Assembly: GCA_015492755.1 (NCBI GenBank)
Contig: WGEM01000289.1
Span: 1 to 7,897, forward strand
Direction of reading: 5' to 3'
Origin: Gemmatimonadota bacterium
GTDB taxonomy: Bacteria; Gemmatimonadota; Gemmatimonadetes; Longimicrobiales; Gaopeijiaceae
Length of the DNA stretch: 7,897 nucleotides
Shown: positions 1 to 4,973 of the stretch, one piece after another
Layout: each line of letters starts with the position of its first letter
Position numbering within the stretch: the first letter of the stretch is position 1
Notes under the pieces: model-generated
Databases searched by the model: none
The model's input: only the letters and a program-made list of their open reading frames with translations
Told to the model about the DNA's origin: nothing
Program-made: the position numbers and the translations under genes

Positions 1-311
1 AGGGGGTTGGGCCGCTGGAAGACCATCCCCACCTCCATGCGAAGCCGGGCCAGCTCCACCGACGGCTCCAGGATATCCTGGCCCAGCACCCGAACGCTTC
101 CGGTGGTGCGCACGTAGTCGCCCAACCGCTCGTTGATGCGGTTGATGCTCCGCAGCAGCGTGGACTTCCCGCACCCCGAGGGTCCGATGAGCGCCGTCAC
201 CGACCCCTGGCGCACGTTCAGGTCCACGTCGTAGAGCGCCTGGAAGTCGCCGTACCAGAGGCTAAGCCTCTCCACCTCGATGGCGTACTCGCCGCCGTGC
301 GCCTCAGCCAA
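1..311 (-). CDS. pstB: PstB, phosphate ABC transporter ATP-binding protein (3' end outside window)
   Basis: ATPase subunit that powers phosphate import through PstC and PstA on the cytoplasmic face of the membrane. Only the first 103 codons are in the window. The visible part is a canonical PstB N-terminus: an A-loop region LSLWYGDFQAL (residues 16-26), Walker A GPSGCGKST (43-51) followed by LLRSINRIN, and a Q-loop MVFQRPNP with Gln99 at the edge. The chosen start is a TTG at 309-311, preceded by GGAGGG five bases upstream. It overlaps the stop of the preceding ATPase gene by 8 nt. A GTG further in (codon 13) is possible but would trim conserved sequence and lacks this ribosome binding site. 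It is the last visible gene of the pst operon and the second ATPase in it. Unlike its upstream neighbour, it keeps the Q-loop glutamine. Signature, Walker B and H-loop lie outside the window. Identification is secure; the exact start is less so. Confidence 0.93.
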   Translation of the reverse strand, partial: MAEAHGGEYAIEVERLSLWYGDFQALYDVDLNVRQGSVTALIGPSGCGKSTLLRSINRINERLGDYVRTTGSVRVLGQDILEPSVELARLRMEVGMVFQRPNP

Positions 312-1068
312 AGCGTCCCTCCACGTAGTCCCGCGTGCGCGGATCGTGGACCTCGCCGGTGAAGAGTTCCTCGGTGGGGCGCACCTCCACCACGGTGCCG
401 TCCAGGAAGAAGGCGGTGCGGTCGGCGAGACGCCGCGCCTGCTGCACCAGGTTGGTCACCATGATGATGGTCACCTCCTCCTTCAGCTCCCGGAGCACGT
501 CCTCGATGCGCATGGTGGTCACCGGGTCCACCGCGATGGAGAACTCGTCCAGAAGCAGGAGCTCCGGGTCCTGTGAGAGCGCCCGGGCGATGGTGAGGCG
601 CTGTTGCTGCCCCCCCGAGAGGAGGCTTCCCAGCGCGTGGAGGCGGTCCTTCACCTCGTCCCAGAGCGCCGCACGGGTGAGGCATCGCTCCACGATCTCG
701 TCCAGCGCTTCCTTCTCCTTCACACCCCGCAGCCTGGGTGCCAGCGCCACGTTGTCGTAGATGCTCATGGGAAGCCCTACCGGCAGGGGGAAGACCACCC
801 CGATCTTGCGGCGGAGCGCGTAGACGTTCTTCACGTCGGCGATGTTGCGCCCGTCGAAGAGGATCTCGCCCTCCACCCGCATTCCGTCGGTGAAGAGCTC
901 CATCCGGTTGAGCGCACGCAGAAAGCTGGTCTTCCCCGCGCCGGCGGGCCCGATGATGCCGAAGATCTCGTTGGGATAGACGTCGAGGCTCACCCCCGAG
1001 AGCACCACGTCGTCGCCGTAGCCGATGCGCAGGTCGCGCACCGAGAGCTTCGGCTCGGGGCTCACCAC
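304..1068 (-). CDS. PstB-like ABC ATPase with altered Q-loop and H-loop
   Basis: A 254-residue ABC ATPase, close to the usual PstB length, encoded between pstA and a second, canonical pstB. Overall similarity is to PstB: Walker A GPAGAGKTS (40-48), MSIYDNVA (101-108), a perfect signature LLSGGQQQRLTIARAL (149-164), Walker B LLLLDE with Glu175, and a PstB-type C-terminus (ADRTAFFLDG). Three positions differ from the family. The Q-loop reads VVFPLPVGLP, with Pro94 where PstB has Gln. The switch histidine is Asn206 (VTNLVQQ where VTHNMQQ is usual). The segment after Walker B reads DEFSIAVDP rather than DEPxSALDP. I confirmed these codons on the nucleotide sequence (CCC for Pro94, AAC for Asn206). 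It probably pairs with the downstream PstB as a heterodimer in which it donates an intact signature motif but hydrolyses ATP poorly itself; that is inference. Start: GTG at 1068 (7-nt overlap with pstA) or the adjacent GTG at 1065 (4-nt overlap). Confidence 0.9.
   Translation of the reverse strand: MVSPEPKLSVRDLRIGYGDDVVLSGVSLDVYPNEIFGIIGPAGAGKTSFLRALNRMELFTDGMRVEGEILFDGRNIADVKNVYALRRKIGVVFPLPVGLPMSIYDNVALAPRLRGVKEKEALDEIVERCLTRAALWDEVKDRLHALGSLLSGGQQQRLTIARALSQDPELLLLDEFSIAVDPVTTMRIEDVLRELKEEVTIIMVTNLVQQARRLADRTAFFLDGTVVEVRPTEELFTGEVHDPRTRDYVEGRFG
317..322 (-). promoter_or_regulatory. Ribosome binding site for pstB
   Basis: The minus strand reads GGAGGG here, ending five bases before the TTG at 309-311. 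It lies inside the last codons of the preceding ATPase gene. It decides the choice of the TTG start, because no ATG lies nearby in that frame. Confidence 0.6.
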
Positions 1069-1931
1069 TTCTTCTTCCCCCGCAGGTACATCCGAAACCC
1101 GATGGAGAGGGCGTTCATCACCAGCACCAGGGAGATGAGTACCAGCGCCGTGCCGTACTTCAGCTCATCGGGCATCCCCGGGATCTGGTTGGAGATGACG
1201 AAGAGGTGCATGGAGAGCGCCATCGTCTGATCGAAGATCCCCTGCGGGAGAAAGGGGAGGAACATGGCGGCGCCGGTGAACATGATGGGCGCCGTCTCGC
1301 CGGCGGTGCGCGAGACCTCCAGGATCACGCCGGTGAGAATGCCGCTGATGGAGTTGGGCAGCACCACCGTACGGATGGTCTGCCACCGGGTGGCCCCCAT
1401 GCTCCAGCACGCCTCACGGAAGGCCATGGGCACCGACTGCATCGCCTCGCGCGTGGAGACGATGACCACCGGGAGCGTCATGATGGCCAGCGTGAGGCTG
1501 GCGGCCAGAATGCTGGCGCCGAAGCCGGCGAAGATGACGAACGCCCCCACGCCGAAGAGCGCGTGCACGATGGACGGCACGCCGGCCAGGTTGATGATGG
1601 CCAGGTTGATGCCGCGGGTGAGCCAGTTGTCCGGCGCGTATTCGGAGAGATAGATCGCCGCCGCCACGCCCACCGGGACCGACGCCACAAGCGCCACGCC
1701 CACCAGCCACATGGTCCCCACCAGCGCAGGCAGGATGCCTCCTTCCTTCATCCCGTTGGTGGGCATGGTGAAGAGGAACTCCCACGAGATCACCGGCCCG
1801 CCCTTCACCACCAGCACGCCCAGAATGAGGAGCACCGGAACGATGAGGATCACCGTCATGAGCCCGAAGAGTACCTTCACCAGCCACTGGATGCGGCGGT
1901 TGCGGGCGTCCAGCGCGGTGGCCTCGAACAT
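1062..1931 (-). CDS. pstA: PstA, phosphate ABC transporter permease
   Basis: Inner-membrane permease subunit that forms the phosphate translocation path with PstC. It is 289 residues, typical for PstA. I see about six hydrophobic segments, near residues 18-42, 68-96, 108-136, 140-160, 195-222 and 258-282. The cytoplasmic coupling (EAA) loop that contacts the ATPase reads REACWSMGATRWQTI (172-186), followed by VVLPNSISGILTG. SRTAGETAPIMFTG (207-220) is the conserved membrane segment typical of PstA, and MPTNGMKEGGILPALVGT (56-73) is the usual PstA periplasmic/TM2 region. Its ATG shares one base with the pstC stop (TGATG), and its own stop lies inside the start region of the next ATPase gene. 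Both overlaps point to coupled translation. The C-terminus ends in a basic cluster (RGKKKW), consistent with a cytoplasmic end. No odd features seen. Confidence 0.96.
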   Translation of the reverse strand: MFEATALDARNRRIQWLVKVLFGLMTVILIVPVLLILGVLVVKGGPVISWEFLFTMPTNGMKEGGILPALVGTMWLVGVALVASVPVGVAAAIYLSEYAPDNWLTRGINLAIINLAGVPSIVHALFGVGAFVIFAGFGASILAASLTLAIMTLPVVIVSTREAMQSVPMAFREACWSMGATRWQTIRTVVLPNSISGILTGVILEVSRTAGETAPIMFTGAAMFLPFLPQGIFDQTMALSMHLFVISNQIPGMPDELKYGTALVLISLVLVMNALSIGFRMYLRGKKKW

Positions 1932-2869
1932 CAGCGCTTCCCTCCCCCGCCGCGCACCACGATGTCGGCGGTGAGGTTGATGAGGAAGGTCACCAGGAAG
2001 AGGAAGATCCCGATGGTGAAGAGCGCACGGTAGTGATCGGAGCCCACCGGCGCCTCACCCAGCTCCGCGGCGATGGTGGCGGTGAGCGCCCGCACCGAGT
2101 CGAAGACGCTGGTGGGGATGTGGATGGCGTGGCCGCTGGCCATGAGCACCGCCATGGTTTCGCCGAAGCCACGGCCCACACCCAGGAGCACCGCCGCCAG
2201 GAGCCCGTTCTTCGCCGCCGGGAGCACCACGCGGCGGATCACCTGCCATCGGGTGGCGCCCATCGCCTCCGCCGCTTCCCGGTAGGAGTCGGGCACCGCC
2301 TTCAGCGCGTCCTCGGCGATGGTGGTCATGATGGGCGCCGCCATGAGCCCCAGGATGATCCCCGAGTTCAGCACCCCCAGACCCACCGGCACGTCGAAGA
2401 TGTCGATGATGAGCGGGTTCATGATGGCCAGCCCGATGAAGCCCCACACCACCGAGGGGATCGCCGCCAGGAGCTCCACCAGGACCTTCAGGACCTCACG
2501 GGTCTTCCCGGTGGCGAACTCGGCGATGTAGATCGCCGCGCCCAGCGAGAAGGGGACCGAGACCAGCATGGCGAGCCCCGTTACCGAGGCGGTCCCCGCC
2601 ATCAGTGCCAGGATCCCGTACGTGGGGTTGTTCACCGACGTGGGGCGCCAGGCGGTGGAGGTGAAGAACTCCACCGGGTCCATGGGCCCCAGGATGAAGC
2701 CCAGGCCTTCCCGGGTGATGAAGACGAAGATCCCCAGGATGAAGACGATGGCGGAGATCCCGCCCAGAAAGACGAGCCCCGCCACCAGACGGTCCACGTA
2801 CCAGTCCAGGCCGCGGGCGTCCAGGTCGGAGACGGCCGCGGCTCCGGCCCCTCCTCGCTCAGCGGGCAT
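1931..2869 (-). CDS. pstC: PstC, phosphate ABC transporter permease
   Basis: Second permease subunit of the phosphate channel, 312 residues, typical for PstC. Hydrophobic segments lie near residues 28-52, 86-112, 128-150, 168-185, 222-245 and 282-304. The coupling loop reads YREAAEAMGATRWQVI (196-211), followed by RRVVLPAAKNGL. GVGRGFGETMAVLMASG (230-246) is the PstC hallmark in the fifth membrane segment, and WRPTSVNNPTYGIL (74-87) is the conserved periplasmic stretch before TM2. PstC and PstA are told apart by GRGFGETMAV here versus SRTAGETAPI in PstA. The first 20 residues are Ala/Gly-rich and poorly conserved-looking, so a later start cannot be excluded, but no other good start codon is evident. 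The ATG lies 11 nt inside the end of the upstream phoU-like gene, with no strong ribosome binding site, suggesting dependence on translation of that gene. Confidence 0.96.
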   Translation of the reverse strand: MPAERGGAGAAAVSDLDARGLDWYVDRLVAGLVFLGGISAIVFILGIFVFITREGLGFILGPMDPVEFFTSTAWRPTSVNNPTYGILALMAGTASVTGLAMLVSVPFSLGAAIYIAEFATGKTREVLKVLVELLAAIPSVVWGFIGLAIMNPLIIDIFDVPVGLGVLNSGIILGLMAAPIMTTIAEDALKAVPDSYREAAEAMGATRWQVIRRVVLPAAKNGLLAAVLLGVGRGFGETMAVLMASGHAIHIPTSVFDSVRALTATIAAELGEAPVGSDHYRALFTIGIFLFLVTFLINLTADIVVRGGGGKR

Positions 2870-3944
2870 CCGGGCCTGCCAGAGTGGTCATGAGCTCCTG
2901 GACCCGCACCGCCACCGCCCGGTAGACCTCCTCCAGCGCCTCCGGCGAGAACCCGTCCGGAAGATCCAGAGACCAGTCCAGCACCACGGTGCGGAAGGGT
3001 ACCTCCTTGATCTCCTCGCGCACCCCGGGGTCCAGGCAGACGATGACGTGGTAGTGTCTCGCCTGGTCGTCGATGGCCCGCACCGGCGTGGGACGGAGAT
3101 CCTTCACGTCCAGCCCCTTGGCGTCCATGAACTCCAGGAGGGCGGGCTCCAGCCCGTCCGCCGGTTCGATGCCGGCACTGGCGTACGTTCCGCTCTCCGG
3201 ATAGGCCTTGCGGGCGTACGCCTCCGCCATGAGGCTGGCCCGGTCGTTGCGCCGTCCCACGAAGAGGATCCGGAATACCCGGGGCTCACGGGGCTGGCCG
3301 GTGAGCCAGAAGACGGTCTGCTCAGCGACGTTGGAGGCCTGCCCCGCCACACGCCGGATGATGACGGCGATCCGCAGGAGCCCGAAGACGTCACGAAGCG
3401 GGTGCTGGCGGCCCTCGCCCACGTCCAGAAGCTCCGCCATGACGGCGCGGAGCGTGTGGTCGAGCTGTCGCTCCAGCCCGTAGACCTTCTTCGCCTCCTC
3501 CACGTTCTCGTCGTGGAAAGCCGCCAGCGCCTGCCCCAGCGACTGGCGCGCCTGGTGCCCCAGAGCCTCCAGGTCGTGGGCCACACTGGGGGGGAGCGGC
3601 GCCTTGAGCTGCGCCACCTCGCGGCCGATGGTGCTGGCGTAGTCCCCCACCCGCTCCAGCGCCACGTTCAGGCGGAGTACCGCCGACGCGAAGCGCAGGT
3701 GGCCGGCGCTGGGGGCGTGGCGCACGATGAAGGCGTGAACCAGGTGGTCGATGTCCTCGATGCGGCGGTTCACCTGCTTGTCGCCGAGGATCACGTTGTT
3801 GGCCAGGTCCACGTCGCCTGTGAGGAGCGCCTCCACGGCGCAGCGCATCTGCTCCTCCACCAGTCCGGAGACCTTGCGGAGCTTGCGGCGGATCTCGTTG
3901 AGATCCGCCTCCATACGGGCTTCGTAGTGGTGCGACGAACTCAT
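2859..3944 (-). CDS. PhoU-like phosphate regulator fused to a degenerate LMW phosphatase/ArsC-like domain
   Basis: A 361-residue two-domain protein. Residues about 8-217 are PhoU, the cytoplasmic regulator that links Pst transport to phosphate signalling. The first PhoU repeat is intact (HLRFASAVLRLNVALERVGD, 82-101, with metal-binding Glu97 and Asp101). The second reads IIRRVAGQASNVAEQ (195-209), so the Glu and Asp of the usual ERIxD motif are Arg197 and Gly201. Residues about 224-355 resemble low-molecular-weight tyrosine phosphatase/arsenate reductase: FRILFVGRRNDRASLMAEAYARK where the family has VLFVCxxNxCRSxMAEA, then SAGIEP, GLDVKDLRPTPV, YHVIVCLDP and VLDWSLDLPDG. The nucleophilic Cys is Gly230 and the loop Arg is Ala236, so neither phosphatase nor arsenate reductase chemistry is expected. 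Ordinary PhoU is about 215-240 residues and lacks this extension. The gene sits between pstS (4-nt gap) and pstC (11-nt overlap), an unusual place for phoU, which more often ends the operon. Both domains are one uninterrupted frame. The role of the extension is unknown; ligand sensing is a guess. Confidence 0.85.
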   Translation of the reverse strand: MSSSHHYEARMEADLNEIRRKLRKVSGLVEEQMRCAVEALLTGDVDLANNVILGDKQVNRRIEDIDHLVHAFIVRHAPSAGHLRFASAVLRLNVALERVGDYASTIGREVAQLKAPLPPSVAHDLEALGHQARQSLGQALAAFHDENVEEAKKVYGLERQLDHTLRAVMAELLDVGEGRQHPLRDVFGLLRIAVIIRRVAGQASNVAEQTVFWLTGQPREPRVFRILFVGRRNDRASLMAEAYARKAYPESGTYASAGIEPADGLEPALLEFMDAKGLDVKDLRPTPVRAIDDQARHYHVIVCLDPGVREEIKEVPFRTVVLDWSLDLPDGFSPEALEEVYRAVAVRVQELMTTLAGPDAR

Positions 3945-3948
3945 GGCG

Positions 3949-4818
3949 TCAGGTGCACGTCACCGGCGTCGCCGGCGCGTAGCCCTGCTTCAGGATGATG
4001 CACTGCCCCTCGGGGCTCTTGATCCAGTTCATGTAGTCGGCCACGGCGCCGGTGGGCTCGCCCTTGGTGTACATGAAGAGCGGCCGTGCGATGGGGTAGC
4101 TGCCGTCCACCGCCGTCTCCACCGACGGGTAGACGCAGGGGCTCTCCGCATCGGCTTTGATGCACGGCATCTTCACGTGCTCGTTAGCGTAGGCCAGCCC
4201 GCTGTAGCCGATGGCGCACGGCGTGTTGGCCACCAGCTCCACCACCTCGGAGGAGCCGTTCATATCCCGCGAGCCCAACTTGAATTCGCGGTCGTGGAGC
4301 ACCGCGTCCCGGAAGTAGGCGTAGGTGCCCGAATTGTTCTGGCGGCTCACCCGGATGATCTCGTCGCTGGAGCAACCGGGCACCGTGACGCCGAGCTGGC
4401 TCCACCGCTCGATGGTGCCACCCTCACCGTAGATCTCCGCAAGCTGGTCGATGGTGAGGGAGTCGAGGGGGTTGTCCGGATGGAGAAAGACCGCCAGCGC
4501 GTCGTAGCCCACGATGTGTTCCACCGGATCCACGCCGTGCTTCTGCGCCTCCTCGATCTCGCTCTCGCGCATCTTCCGGCTGGAATTGGCGATGTCGATG
4601 GTGCCGTTGATCATGGCGGAGATCCCCGTGCCGGAGCCGCCTCCCGTGACGGCCACCACCACCGAGGGGTTCACCTGGCTGTAGGCCTCCGCCCACGCCT
4701 GGGCCACGTTCACCATCGTGTCGGAGCCGCGGTTCTGGATGAGGGCGCGGTTTCCTTCACCGCCGCCGCATCCCGTCACTAGGAGGAGGGCGGGGAGGAT
4801 CCGGAGCATACGGGTCAT
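3949..4818 (-). CDS. pstS: PstS, phosphate-binding lipoprotein
   Basis: Extracytoplasmic substrate-binding protein that delivers phosphate to PstC/PstA. Start chosen at the ATG at 4816-4818, which has GAGG seven bases upstream and gives a compact lipoprotein signal: MTRMLR, a hydrophobic stretch ILPALLLVTG, then lipobox LVTGC with Cys17. An in-frame TTG at 4857 would add 13 residues (RRRWYRQLRG-type) and coincides with the likely -10 element, so I rejected it. The mature protein has the PstS phosphate-contact segments: GSDTM (31-35), GGGSGTGI (59-66), DIANSSR (75-81), GYDALAVFLHPDNP (104-117) and SRQNNSGTY (158-166), plus the C-terminal region DYMNWIKSPEGQ. Length 289 is usual for the family. 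Unusually, it has six cysteines besides the lipobox one (149, 201, 219, 228, 273, 288), which could form disulfides. It is the first gene of the operon, as expected for the most abundantly needed component. Confidence 0.95.
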   Translation of the reverse strand: MTRMLRILPALLLVTGCGGGEGNRALIQNRGSDTMVNVAQAWAEAYSQVNPSVVVAVTGGGSGTGISAMINGTIDIANSSRKMRESEIEEAQKHGVDPVEHIVGYDALAVFLHPDNPLDSLTIDQLAEIYGEGGTIERWSQLGVTVPGCSSDEIIRVSRQNNSGTYAYFRDAVLHDREFKLGSRDMNGSSEVVELVANTPCAIGYSGLAYANEHVKMPCIKADAESPCVYPSVETAVDGSYPIARPLFMYTKGEPTGAVADYMNWIKSPEGQCIILKQGYAPATPVTCT

Positions 4819-4825
4819 GGTCGAG

Positions 4826-4829
4826 CCTC
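4826..4829 (-). promoter_or_regulatory. Ribosome binding site for pstS
   Basis: The minus strand reads GCGAGG, with the GAGG core seven bases before the ATG at 4818. This supports the shorter start with its clean lipoprotein signal over the upstream TTG. Confidence 0.55.
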
Positions 4830-4856
4830 GCAGTTGTCGGTACCAGCGTCGGCGCA

Positions 4857-4885
4857 AATCTATCAGGCCGCAGCCCCCGGGTCAG
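4857..4885 (-). promoter_or_regulatory. Candidate sigma-70-type promoter for the pst operon
   Basis: On the minus strand, CTGACC (complement of 4880-4885) and TAGATT (complement of 4857-4862) are separated by exactly 17 bases. Each matches 4 of 6 consensus positions (TTGACA, TATAAT). A transcript start about seven bases downstream, near 4850, would leave a leader of roughly 30 nt before the pstS ATG. This is a weak match in a GC-rich region, but it is the most AT-rich spot in the intergenic stretch and is correctly placed. If the operon is PhoB-activated, a poor -35 would be expected. Confidence 0.35.
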
Positions 4886-4973
4886 CCTTCGCCGCATTGC
4901 CGCCCGCCGCCGGCGTGGACAGGTTGGCCGGCACGGACCGCGCACACCTCCACCCCCATCCCTGGCACGCACC

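Larger units (their letters stand above)
4819..4973. other. Divergent intergenic region between pstS and the S9 peptidase gene
   Basis: 155 bases without a supported gene, shared by two divergent units. It must contain the promoter of the pst operon and that of the peptidase gene. I see one candidate promoter on the minus strand (separate entry). I see no convincing PHO box: there is one isolated CTGTCC on the minus strand near 4920, without the second half-site repeat. I see no obvious plus-strand promoter, no Shine-Dalgarno sequence before the ATG at 4974, and no long inverted repeat. Confidence 0.7.

Noticed and set aside
304..1068. The first ATPase gene as a decaying pseudogene
   Set aside because: The frame is full length, overlaps both neighbours precisely, and keeps Walker A, Walker B Glu and a perfect LSGGQ signature. 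Random decay would not spare these while changing only the Q- and H-loop positions.
2859..3300. An active arsenate reductase or tyrosine phosphatase fused to PhoU
   Set aside because: The essential CX5R cysteine and arginine are replaced by Gly230 and Ala236, so catalysis by the known mechanism is not possible. I kept only the fold-level resemblance.
2568..3998. A 476-codon plus-strand open frame opposite pstC and the phoU-like gene
   Set aside because: It lies opposite two well-supported genes, has Arg/His/Val-biased composition without motifs, and no ribosome binding site or plausible start context. It is a shadow of GC-rich coding DNA.
4819..4857. N-terminal extension of PstS to the in-frame TTG at 4857
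   Set aside because: It would add 13 basic residues before an already complete lipoprotein signal, has no ribosome binding site, and overlaps the candidate -10 element.
4914..4925. PHO box half-site (minus-strand CTGTCC)
   Set aside because: A single imperfect half-site without the second copy at the expected 11-base period; too weak to call.
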